Shown: one piece after another, positions 33,377-45,800 of the stretch
How positions within the stretch are numbered: the first letter of the stretch is position 1
Layout: each line of letters starts with the position of its first letter
Assembly (NCBI GenBank): GCA_025618425.1
Contig: CM046845.1
Coordinates: forward strand, 32,299,899-32,363,898
Direction of reading: 5' to 3'
Origin: Heliocidaris tuberculata
Lineage: Eukaryota > Echinodermata > Echinoidea > Camarodonta > Echinometridae
DNA: 64,000 bases
The notes under the pieces: generated by a model
Database searches by the model: none
What the model saw: only the letters and a program-made list of their open reading frames with translations
What the model was told of the DNA's origin: nothing
Translations under genes and position numbers: made by a program

Positions 33377-34141
33377 GGATTGTAATTCCGAACAGATTGT
33401 ATTACCGAACGTGTACAGTTAAGCGCCTAAAATGGGTTTTCATACGCGTGGGATTACGCGTATGAAAACCACACTATTGAAACAAAGTCAAAGGTTGTGT
33501 CATTTTCCCATAGGTTTCACATGTTCGGAAATATAGTAGTAGTAGTACCTTTTCAAGGGACCAAAACGCCGCGTCGTTGGGAAGGGGTTCACTCGGAAGG
33601 GAATATCGTATTAAATCTACATTGTCTTTTTAAAATTCCATCAACTTCTTTTTCTGTAGGACTTTGAGCATTCATTATGTAAGTTTGACAGATATTCGTT
33701 TGATACCTTATTTGCTATCGTTGATTTTCTGAAAAGTGTTCAGACACTGGATCCACAACCATATAGTCAAGGATTGTAATTCCGAACAGATTGCATTACC
33801 GAACGTGTACAGTTAAGCGCCTAAAATGGGTTTTCATACGCGTGGGACTACGTGTATGAAAACCACACTATTGAAACAAAGGTTGTGTCTTTTTCCCATA
33901 GGTTACACACGTTCGGAAATACAGTACCTTTTTCAAGGGACCAAAACGCCGCGTCGTTGGGAAGGGGTTCACTCGGAAGGGATATCGTATTAAATCTACG
34001 TTGTCTTTTAAAAATTCCATCAACTTCTTTTTCTGTAGGACTTTGAGCATTCATTGTGTAAGTTTGACAGATATTCGTTTGATATTTTATTTGCTATCGT
34101 TGATTTTCTGAAAAGTGTTCGGACACTGGATCCACCACCAT
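33377..34141. repeat. Tandem duplication of a ~385-bp unit
   Basis: ATAGTCAAGGATTGTAATTC starts both units (~33370 and ~33762), and both end with GACACTGGATCCAC. They differ by short indels, a (GTA)n run and point changes. Each unit holds an inverted pair GTTTTCATACGCGTG/ACGCGTATGAAAAC and the repeat also seen at 8118-8245. Confidence 0.85.
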
Positions 34142-35900
34142 ATGACTCTGAGTGTTGCAGTAGTCAAAAACAGACAACAAAATTTTCGTGAATTTGTTTG
34201 ATTACCTGATTCAGGGACTCATCAACTCTTACTGTGCTACAAATTTGAGGTTTCAGAGTTGAAAGTGAAATTTTAAATAATTATTTTCCTCTCAAGTCTC
34301 ATGTTAGACCGAAAATTCTGTCTCTTGTTTGTTAGCTCCTCACTTAGAGACAGAAAGGGTCGTATCACTCTGCTGTGCAAACCCACTACACACCGATGTG
34401 TAGTTGGAAAAAATCGCAATAATTTGATTTTTTCCTCATCTAGATCAACATATTATTAGTGCTGGTATCGGCATGGAAAATCTATGTCGCCATGTCGCAA
34501 TAAAATTAACGCCAATGTCGACATGTGTCGACATCTGGACATGAGTCAAACAAGTCTAAACTCGGGTCGCTCCCGTAGTGACCGTACAGTCGTACACTAT
34601 TAAACCAGAGTTACCCGACACAAATTCACAAGAGCTTTACATGGAATACATGCACTATGTCCTCACGGGCTCACACTCACAGTCATACTCACTTACAGTT
34701 CTCAAAGATGCACACTGTCAACTATTTGCCCCAAAATTTGTTTTGTATGATCCAATTTATCAAGCATTAATGAAAGTCATGCGGTGCGAGTCAGCTAGTG
34801 TCGCATATCTAGGCATGTACATGTACGTAATGTATACCGGTCGTCGCAGCTAGATACGCAGCGATCGTGTCGCGCGCGCGCGCTGCTAATGTGTATGTGA
34901 AACAAATCACGTACGCGCGCACGACGCCACGGCGAGGTACATGTAAAAAGACCCATTTTATGTCGCCATCGGAGCATGCATGTCGACATGTCGGCAAAGT
35001 CCAAAACCAGTACTTTTGTCGCCATAGTGGCGACATCAGGCGTGTCGATACCAGCACTACATATTATTATTGAATTGTTAAGCCTAGGCTCTACTAATTA
35101 AGGAATCGGTTCAAAATACCAATTTGACTGAATAATTCATTTAAAGCTCCTTTTTCAGGTAATTCAGGGTCCAAGGTATTCTCCGTTTGAAAATCTTGCA
35201 GCCGTATTCAAACTGTTATTACTGTGTGTAAGTCAATGTGTATCGGTTTACACAGCAGAGTGATACGACTGTTTCTGTCTCTAGTCTAAGTGAAGAGCTA
35301 ACGAACGAGAGACAGAATTTTCGGTCTAGTCTCATGTATGAATCTAACGTTACTCGTTAGGCTAGAATGGATCATAGCCTGCTATGTATAGACCGAAAAT
35401 TCTGTCTCTCGTTCGTTAGCCTCTTATTTTGGTTAGGGTTGGCCCCACTCATAGGCCCTTGCCTATGTGGGACTGTGTCCAACATTCACTGTTGCAGCAG
35501 TCAAAAACAGACAACAAAATTGCACTAAGCAAGATTCAATTTTCTTAAATTTGCTAGATTACCTGATTCAGGGACTCTTCAACTCTTACTGTGTCACAAA
35601 TGTGGGGATTCAGAGTTGAAATTGAAATTTTAAATAATTATTTTTCTCTTGTGTATGAATAAACTAGACTGGAAAAGGGCCTGCTGATACACACAAAAGG
35701 TGTTGAAGCCTATTCACTCGTAAAAGCTATTATGCGGTACAAGATTATCTTCAGATAAGCTTGTACATGTATAAGTGGGGTGGCCCTCACTTAGAGACAG
35801 AAACGGGCCTATCACTCTGCTGTGCAAACTTATATACTGGCTGCCGACGGCCAGTCCGCATGTACTATGTAGTTGGAAAAATCCACTCAATATATTGGAC
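34142..35900. repeat. Complex of direct and inverted copies around a MITE
   Basis: GTCAAAAACAGACAACAAAATT with the following ~150 bases occurs at ~34165 and ~35495 in direct order. A block with ACCGAAAATTCTGTCTC and CACTCTGCTGTG occurs at ~34310-34380, inverted at ~35250-35325, and in pieces at ~35388 and ~35790. This indicates segmental duplication plus inversion. No ORF. Positions 35900-36787 hold no recognised feature apart from a GTTTTATGCAACGGGGCCC end-like motif at ~36296. Confidence 0.7.
34458..35058. mobile_element. 601-bp MITE with 10-bp target duplication
   Basis: Begins AGTGCTGGTATCG and ends CGATACCAGCACT. ACATATTATT flanks both sides exactly (34448-34457, 35059-35068). The interior carries several TGTCGACATG and GTCGCCAT motifs in both orientations. 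No ORF. Confidence 0.88.
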
Positions 35901-36823
35901 AGACAGGTATGTGCTGCTTTGACGACCCCTTTTTCAACGGCCGATCGCCATTCTCAAGATATCCAAATTTCTATTTAACTGCCGTTCTCATCGTTCTTAC
36001 CCATACTCGACTCAAGATACCCGGCCGGAACAAAAGCGCTCACCTCTCTCCATTCCCTAGCTCTCGCGTATGTACGTCCATTCACTTGCGTGCGCAATTG
36101 CATATATGCATGCACTGTAGCATCCTCACACTAAGTGCTGTAGGTCCTTAGACCATGTTATTTCGCTCAGTTGGGTATAGATCCACCATTCCAAGACCTT
36201 TTTTTTTTCACTTTTAGTCAGTTCCTTAGACCCCTGTTTCGAGGGCAGCTACGGCACAACCCCGTCGAAAAAATTTGAGTTACCGTTAATGGTAAGTTTT
36301 ATGCAACGGGGCCCATGTCATTTTGACATTGAAAAAGAAAGGTGCCCATTTCTGCGCACTCATTAAGTATACACACAGATCAGGATTTTTTACAAGAAAC
36401 ACAGTATGTCGAGGCTTGTAAACAAAATGACTGAAATAACACCCTTTTTCAATACTTTGTCTTCCTTTTTGCAGCATAATATATTGCTGTAATGAAGATG
36501 GACAATATTTTGTTCTGTTCATTGAGCATTTTGTTTTTCCACAATCGCACAGATAAGCGTGTTTGAAGACAAGGGCGCTGCACAGACATGGGCATATTGG
36601 AAATGATTCTTAATGTCCAGGAACAGTATTAGAATGTCCACATTGTTCAGAATCGCTTACTGCCATCACTATTTTGGTTATGTGCAGCTATTAACACTAA
36701 TAGTCTTTTTCTCTCAGTATTTACCTGCTGTTTAAATTAAATCCACTTGGTGATATTATTGCTTTCTTTTTACTTGGTTGGTGTCAGTTTTGTCAAAGGT
36801 ATAGAAATCAAGAAGCCATCAAA

Positions 36824-39800
36824 ATGGATAGCATTGGAGGAGGGTTCGGTGACCTTCTGCGTGATGCAGAGCAGCTGACTGCAGACGTTGACACCGGCAG
36901 TGAGCTGCCAAGGGTAGAACAGACCCTACATCAAATCATGGAGACAAGTCAGAGGTTATGGACCAAGACAGCACAGCTAGGTACATCAGAGGCTGCTGAT
37001 GTCAAAGCGTAAGTTGGTTTGAAAGAGGTTCTCATTGTCAAGATCCTTTGTGTGACTAAAATAGGAGCGGTGAGTGATCTGGCTCTAGAAAGCTCCAAAA
37101 GAGCTCTGGGTCCTGTTTCATAAAACTTGTCATCAATGACAAGTTGCAATAACTGTTATAAGCTACTGAAATCCTTGCATCTGATTGGCTGAGAGAAAAT
37201 TTGTCTGTAAAAATCACCGACAAGACACTAGCAAATCCAAAAAGAGCTGTCAACAAATTTTTTTTTTTTTTTTTAACATTTTATGTTTGTAAAACAAACC
37301 TGAAGTTGATAGAGAAGTAGAAGTTTGTAGTCGGTAAAGGGTTTATTTTCATTAATATTGAAATACTTGTTCATTGATTTAATAATTTGCTTTTGTCCAG
37401 AATTAAGAAGAATCTCGCCAATACATGTATGCTGTCTTTAACAACTTGAAATTGATTAGCATCTGATCATTTTTTTTAAACTCACAGGTCCATTCTGTTG
37501 GGTTCAAAAGGACTAGACATTCCAAAGATTTCCCAGCGTTTGGAGACACTGAGTGCAGTGAAGACCTATGAACCTCTTGAACCAATAGCTGACACTGATA
37601 TACAGGTAACAATTAGGGAAAATACCCTTTCATCTTCCAAAAAGTATTCCACACATGTACCTATTTCCCAAATTTATGCTACTGATTAAAGAAAGATCAG
37701 TAATCAATTAATTGTTGCGGATCATATTGGATTTCACAAGTTGTAGAGCGTTATGTAATATTACTTTATGATTAATTCTAAAATTGAATATATCTAAACT
37801 TCTTTACTTCCAGGGTTTACTTCGGAATGAGAGAGAGAATGCTCTGCTGGCTGTCATTGAAGAAACAAAAAGAAATGTAAGTAGGTTTCGTCATCAAGAG
37901 CCCCATTGCAAAATTATGTTGTTGTTTTATTTTAATAAGTGTAAATACATTTGTCAATGAGCACACTTTTCCTCAAGTTACAGTGTTAGGAGCAGCATGG
38001 GAATTAATATAACAAATGCATATTGAAATGGTAAATAAAAGATGTTGGTCTTAGCTGTCAGGTCTACTTTTGTGGAGGGAGGGGGGGGGGGGGTGGGCTA
38101 TCTTATCAGAGTAGCATTAGTTAGGCAGATACCCTATTTCATGCATTTAATCTGTTGATCATTTGATGTTAAGACCTTCCAGACCAGACTGCAGACTGAG
38201 CAACAACTCTAGCAATCTAAACAAAATGAATGGGAGCAAGAGAAGCAGTGTATCGTCAACACCCTGATTGGTTCTAGATCTGCATCATTACTGAAGTCCT
38301 CAATCATAAGACAGATGAAACCTATTCATGCATTCAATCCCTTTATCATTTAATCAATGCCTTACAGACCAGACTGCAGGCCGAGCAACGATTCTGGCAA
38401 TCTAATCAAAATGAATGGGAGTAAATGAAATGGCGTATCCTCAACACCCGATTGGTTCTAGCTCTGAATCATTACTGAAGTCCTCAGTCATGTGACAGAT
38501 GAAATTTATGCTTTTAATATGTTTATCATTTAATCAATGCCTTACAGACCAGACTGCAGACTGAACAACGATTCTGGCAATCTAAACAAAATGAATGGGA
38601 GCAAGAGAAGCAGCGTATTCTAAACACTCTGATTGGTTCTAGCTCTGAACTCATTGATGTCTCGGCAGAAACCAGTAATCTCTTCAGTGATGTCGGCACC
38701 AGGATAGAAGGACGAAGTGCCATGGATAGTATGGAAATGGCATATGCTAGACAGGTAGGTTAAAACACAATAAAATGCCTACTATATTATTATGGAAGAG
38801 ACTTGTTGAATTATGCATCTACTCATGATGAAAACAGACAAATCGGTTAGAACTGAACTGAACAAAAGTATGTTTCTTTTTTTTTTTTTTCTTTCTTTCT
38901 TTTTTTACTTCTTATTTTCTTTTCATTATTTGTACTTTTTATCCAAAAGTTATGTGTGATGAGACAATTGAATGATCTGGATATAACCAGTTGAAGTATC
39001 TTATTTGTTCTTGATCCATCACAGATAGTGTGTGCTTAAGAACCTTGTAACTTGTGATTATAGTATTTTACCCACCACTCTTATAAGGAATTCTAATGAA
39101 CTTCAGAGTTTTTCCATGAAGAAATCTCCCTTTTACATGTAATAGAGTTATCCTTCTGTGACTTCATACTCATAAGTTCGCCAAACATTTGCTGCTGTAT
39201 GGCCATCTTTTTTTCTATAATATTCAACTTCTGACATTTTAAAATATGTTGAGCAAAGTATGAGTGTAAATTCATTTATATGATTTGTCTGTATGTCAGG
39301 TATACATCTACAATGACAAGGTTGTGAAGGGAGGTATGAAACCAAATCTCATCAGTCTCTTTGAAGAAATGGCACAACAATTTGAAGACAAGGTGAGATA
39401 TGACGTAGATATGACTCCAGTAATGTACCCTAGTAAAAACTGCAGTATATTTGTGTAGGCTATTTTAAATTCAAATTGTTACATGTTAAAAATTTTGTGC
39501 TTTACCCATTCATGGAAATTTTATTTAATGGTGGCTTTTAAAAAGATTTTATCAGGCAGATTGTCTTATCCCATCTTTTTATTTTTTTGCACAGAATAAA
39601 AGTGTGAAAGTTTCCATATCGATTATCAGAGAGAAATAAATCTGATGAATATATACATGCACACAGACACAACATCTGCTTCTTAGGGTTGATAACAGCT
39701 TACAGAGAAGGTTGAGTTCTGGGAAAGGTGAAAAATAATCTGCGAAGCTCTCTCATTCCTTATAGGTCACTTTGGAAGAACATCATATTAGAAATGCTAC

Positions 39801-42800
39801 CTGAAAAGGATTGCTCCTCAAATGCTCTCATTTTCAGAATATGACGAGAAATAGCTGAATTGTTCGGGCTGAACATTCATGCCACAAATGTGTGCAGTCC
39901 TATTTGCCCCTTTCCTTTCTGTGTGCAGTGCATGTGCTTTTCAGCAAAATTTGTCAGTTTTTATCATTTTGATGATTCCTAAACCTCACAGTATATGCCA
40001 ATTCTTTATGAAGACATGATCAACCTTGCTTTGAGACAGTTTCTTTCACAATGGAATCGCATGTCCAGAACTCAACTTTATCTTTGAAGCATGTCCTGTC
40101 ATTTCTGTTCTCTCTGTCTCTCTTTGTACTAGGTGTTCAAAAAAACAGTGGACACTTTTGATCGTTAATAACTCAAAATTTATACATCGTATCAGACTGA
40201 GGTTTATACATTGTTAAGTTGAAGGATGTAAAATTTATTGGGAGCAGGTTTCATGAAATTTCTCTGAATACTTTTCTTAAAATATTGCTCTCAATATTTA
40301 ATTACATTTTTCACTTTTTGAAAAAGCAAGGCCACTAAATCTGAGTGTATCAGTAATTAATTCAGAATACAACAAAGGCCATTGTGCATTGCAGCTAAAA
40401 TTCCAGAACACCTTTATAACCCAGAGTCATGAATTATTAATGACACTGGACAGCAAAAGGTTGGCAGAAATGATAGCTGCAACACACAAAGGCAATTGTT
40501 GTGTTCTGAATAAATTACTGATACACAGATTTTGTAGCCTTGATTTTCAAAAAGTGAAATATGTAATTTAATATTGAGAGCAATATTTTAAGAAAAGTAT
40601 TCCAAGAAATGTAATAAAACTTGCTCCAGATAAATTTTACATCCTTCAACTTTATAATGTAAAAACTTTGGTCTGATACGAGGTATAATTTTTGAGTTAT
40701 TAATGACCTAAAGTGTCGACAGTTTTTTTTTTAACCTAGTACTTAACATTTCACTGCTCTAGCCCTTTCTTGTTGATATGCAGAAAGTTGATACTGTACT
40801 TAGCCCTGAAGAATTCCCTATTTATTTTCTCACCATTATCTTCCATCATTCTACAGAGGATAGAAGACTTCTGGGCAATGGTCAGGGAGATGTCTTCCGT
40901 TCCCATGACAATTTCATCAGATTCCGTGTCAGTGAGAACTTCAGAAGACTTACAGATGGCATTTATTAGACAAGGAAAGAAATTCCTAGAACACAGGTGA
41001 GCGATTTTAATAAAGTAATTTGTCTTGTGGAAAGTGTATTTTAGAGGTACTCTTGGGGGAGGGGGGATAGGAGGCTCTACACTGTTAAGTTAAAGTTGAT
41101 GAAATTCAAAGCATGTGAAATATTTACCTGAGAGTGATTTCAGACATGTATTTGGAGATATTATCTAGTGCTTTATTATAGGCAACCTACTAAATCTGCC
41201 CATCTGAACCAGGTCTATAGTTGAGACGCTTTTGTGAATAGCGGCCATTCTGATTTAATGAGAATGTTTTTTGTGTATCTTTACCCATTATTTATACAGT
41301 TACATAGAGTACATCAGTAACATCATCGGTGATAATTTGAGGCAAGCTAGACTTGGTGGTGTTCCTGGTGTCTATCAGCTTGTGAGAGGATTCCTCAAAG
41401 TCAAGCTTCCTGCAGCTGTCCCAGGCTGGAGGTAAGTCACCTTGAACCGCTTTTGCAGTTATATATTTTTTCTGGGGTCCATTCAATCAGAGAACTTCTT
41501 AGAGATGTCTCTTGAGAACAGAGTCCAGTCTGTAAGTAATTAATGAAATTCTGATTGTGGTAATAAATGTGGTGGAAAAAGGATGCCAATGGAATAAGCC
41601 AGTTCATAATTACGACTTAGGTATGCGTAGATAAAAGTAATTTATACCGAATACAAATGACCTCTGTACGCTGTCAAAGAGTGCTTACCATGATGTGTAC
41701 ACCAATGTTGTTAAAGGTAATCTTGGCAGGAATTCACAAAGATGGTTTCAATTCAGACCATGGTTTATGCCGATTTCATGGTATCCTGACCTGGATGGAG
41801 TTGAGGGGGTGTGGGAAGGAAGACCTGTGGGTCATGGTAATTGAGTTAACCTTTTCTAAACCCTGGCAGCCCATCAACTCTGATCCAGGTCCTTTCTTTA
41901 TAATGTTTATTCCTGTTATTGTTTTCTGTATTGTTTTCTGTATTGTTTCGAAATGCCGAATAAATAATAAATAAATAATAAATAAATAAATACGCTTGAT
42001 TTAGCTCGTACACTTAAGAAGATCCAATAATGAACGCGCGCCGTGGTTGGCAAAGCGCGCCATGGTTGCAAAAGCGCGCCATGGTTGGCAAATGCGCTAA
42101 ATTCACCCTTGTTGCCATGGATCAGACCATGGTTTATATAAAACCATGGTCTGAATTTACATAAACCATGGTCTGAATTTACATAAACCATGGTCTGAAC
42201 CATGGCAACAAGCGTGAATTTAGCGCTTTTGCCAACCACGCGTGACCAGCACATGTTCATTATTGGATCATTTTAAATGCACGCGCTAAATCAAGCGTAT
42301 TTATACCACGAAATCTGCATAAACCATGGTCTGAATTGAAACCACCTTTGTGAATTCCGGCCCTTGAGTTCTGGTCAAGCTTTTATAATGGGTAGGAAAC
42401 TGTTCCAAAGCAATTAGGAAAGTTAGATTAGTTGTACATAGACACATGTGTCTAGTGTGAGATTTGGGGATTATTGAATTGATAAGAAATGCACTAACTT
42501 TCCCCGAAAGATTCTTGCACAGAAATGAATATATGGGACCAGAGACAAACCTGTGTGAATGTTTGGCCCGAACTTTTCAGCTATTCCTTGTCATATTTCT
42601 AATATGAGGGCATTTGAAGAGCAATCCTTTCTAGGGGACCTTTTTATTATGATATTCTTCCTAACTGACATGAAAAGAATGAGTAAACTCAAAAATTCTT
42701 TTTTCATCTTTCCCAGAACTCAAGATAACTTTAAGTAGCATATCTGCCAAAACAGATGCACATGTATGTACAAATTGGGGGAATCTAAGTTACCATCTAC

Positions 42801-45800
42801 TAATTAAGAACTGGCTTATACTTGAACTCTAGTCACTTGTTCTTTCACATACACACACATGTAATGAGTGAAATACCAAAATCTATTTATAAATCTTGAA
42901 CAGAATGTCACTTTTTATTGAGTGTAAACTGAGCGAACAAAAAAGTCTCATTAATTAGTCAAATTTCAGCTGGATTCACATCTCACTTACAGTGCATTTT
43001 CAACCACAGTAATTGGTTGTGAGCTTTGTGTCTGTGGAATTTTACATATAATCTGTGAGTGGACAGGCACACAGAAAAGTGAGATTGGAATTGTGATTCA
43101 AATTTTTTGTGTGTTGTGTGTGAAGGGTGTAATGTTAGTGTTTCACAATGATTGCTATGTTAACCTGTCTTTCCCTATCCCTTCATCTAAATAAATGTAC
43201 AGTTTTTTGTAACAACAATCATATAGGCCTACATGAGAAAAAGAAAGGTCCCACTCCTTCAAAACAGTTTTGGAGTTCTTAAGAAAAAAATATATGAATA
43301 TTTCAATAAGTTCAAAAGACAAGATATTTCATCTACATATTTGTTTATCAAAGGTTCCCTGTAGATGAAAACATCCCTCCTAAACTTATCTCACAACATG
43401 AAAGTGTTTTTTTTTGGGGGGGGGGGGGTTGGTAGGAAGTCAAAGCTGTTTTGACAGAGTTTAGCCCTCCTTCCTCACTATATTCAGTTAGTACTTGATT
43501 TAGGTGATTAAACTGATATTGATGACATAAAGTGACAGTCCTATTGGAACCAGTTTTATTGAGAAACAGGTTCTTTAACCTTGTAAAATGACACTACTTC
43601 AGTAACACTTTAGTCTTGGTTATATTTTCCTTTAACTTGTGCTCAGTAACTGTGAAATAATGGATTCAAGGTCATCAGGGTTTCAGGAGATCATTAACCA
43701 GTCCAATGCATGCACACAGTGTCAACAGTCATGAATTTGACTGTCTCTCAGTAAGCTAGAGAAATGACCTTTTGAGTTTTGAAATGTGGTCATTTTGTCT
43801 TTAAAACATGCTCATTCAAGTTTGACTTGACGGATACATCTGATTTTCACACAAAAGTTACATAAGAACCACAGTCACAGTTCCTTCTAGGTAAATTTGT
43901 TCAAAACTTTGCAGTTCAGAAATTATAAGGAGTTGCTTGGGGGGGGGGGGATTTGATTTTCTGTTCAATACACACTATAAAATTACTGTGAAATAATCGA
44001 TGGATGTAGTGCAAGTGAAATGTATTTGTTGTTGTTGATTTCTATGAATGATGTTAGTTATTGATGATTTTTGAGACCTCTTATTCTTATTGTCACCATC
44101 ATGTCTAACTTTTCCTATATGCCCATAATAAAAACCTGCAATGCAATCTTCAGAAGAAAAAAATGACACAATGATCCATATCTGTAAGTACAAACACATT
44201 TCTTTATTAACAAACATAACTTCTTTTCAGTAAGTTGGCAGGTATTTTAGCTTGTTAAAGTTTAATCTTGCATAAAGGTTTCAACTTTTAAGCAACAGTT
44301 GATGCTTAGACCAAGTACATGTAGTTATACATGTATCATTCCTTTCCATGAGTTAATTAGTTTCATTTACGACCTACATTATTCAAGAATCCCCCAAAAT
44401 TAAGGTGGTGATTAAGTCATTTTGTGGGATGAAATGTCATAAATCTGGCCCTCTCACAGAGTATATAGTAGTATTTTAGTATATTATGTATTTTATTATA
44501 TATGAAATTTCAAATATTTCAATTTTTATGGATGTGATAATAAAGAATCTCTCCCTTGTATCAAAATAAGTTACAATAGTGATGATTTTGCATGTTCCAT
44601 AAGAAGTCAAACCATGTTTTACATTATTGAAGCAAAAAATTGAATATATGATATTTCATATAATAAAATACATAAGAAAAGTGAGTGTTACATAATTAAT
44701 GTGGTGATTAAGTCATTTTGTGGATGAAAATGTCATAAATCTGGCCCTCTCACAGAAGTATAAAGTTTTACACAAATATAAAATCTTACGAGACCAACCT
44801 CAGAGTGCCGAGAGGAAAATCTGATGAGATTACAGAACTTCTCTGATGAAGATTTGTTGCTGAAAATCATGCCATGTTTCCATCACTATAAGGCTGACAA
44901 AGATATTTAGACAAAATTTATGAGAAACATGTATGCTTCATGGATGATCAGACCATGAATCTCACATTTATCTGCTAAGACAATAATTCGTACAATGATA
45001 ACTTTATAAAAACAAATCAACAAGTCAGAACAACGTCTGTTTGTTTTGTGGTCAGAACAATTGTTTTGAAAGGTAAACTGGTTACAAAAATATATATGAA
45101 AACCTAGATCATTTAGTCAGAACAAGTTTTTCTGCTTCGTTCTGTTTTGAAAGGTAAAATGGTAACACATGAAAAAAACACATGTACATGAAAACTCCAA
45201 CTCTTATCCAAAAATCGCACTACAATAACTTTATCACAAATCTGGTTGAATTTCTCTGTTAAAATTACTTTTTGTACCTTTACTGACTTTATTAAGAAAA
45301 AAAAAAAGAAAAGGAAAAAGGACACTTCAGTCTTATAACACTTTATTTCAAGTTAGAATATTGTAACTGTACTAATATGTCAGCATTTTGCTTTTTGGTG
45401 TTTTTTCTATTTCTTATATCATAAATATTTTAGATTCTGTACAAAAGTTCTTGTTCAGAGTTCTCCACAAAACAGTCTCATACTATTCCATTTTCCTTTG
45501 CTTAGCCTAAATATATTCAAGCCATGACAGTACTTGGAAAAGTTTCTCAGATTATATTTGCTAGATGAACACATGGAAAACTTTATTCCTACTCTCATTT
45601 GCTCCTGTAGAAAGCTAACCAATAGAATATCTTTTTAAACCTGGTGTCGTATGTGGATTATGGGTGACAGTTTCAAACTCCATCTGAATCAGTCAATCAG
45701 AAAACATTAACCTGGAAAAAATGTCATTATCAAAATCCTGATGAACCAATGATGTCACACACTCACTTTTCCTTATGTATTTTATTATATATGAAATTTC

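Larger units (their letters stand above)
41593..42820. mobile_element. AATAAGCC MITE split by nested insertions
   Basis: The left half (41593-~41715, AATAAGCCAGTTCATAATTA) and the right half (~42735-42820, ending AACTGGCTTAT) match the two halves of the intact copy at 56869-57100. About 1 kb of other elements separates them, so it was interrupted after insertion. Confidence 0.85.

Noticed and set aside
33072..34054. ORFs across the MITE and tandem duplication at 33-34 kb
   Set aside because: They are present in repeat sequence on both strands, have no domain, and differ between the two tandem units.
41900..42000. Micro-exon fixing the NUP93 phase mismatch
   Set aside because: Scanning by eye I found no short AG...GT unit of suitable phase that I could prefer over many chance candidates; a one-base deletion near the donor is simpler.
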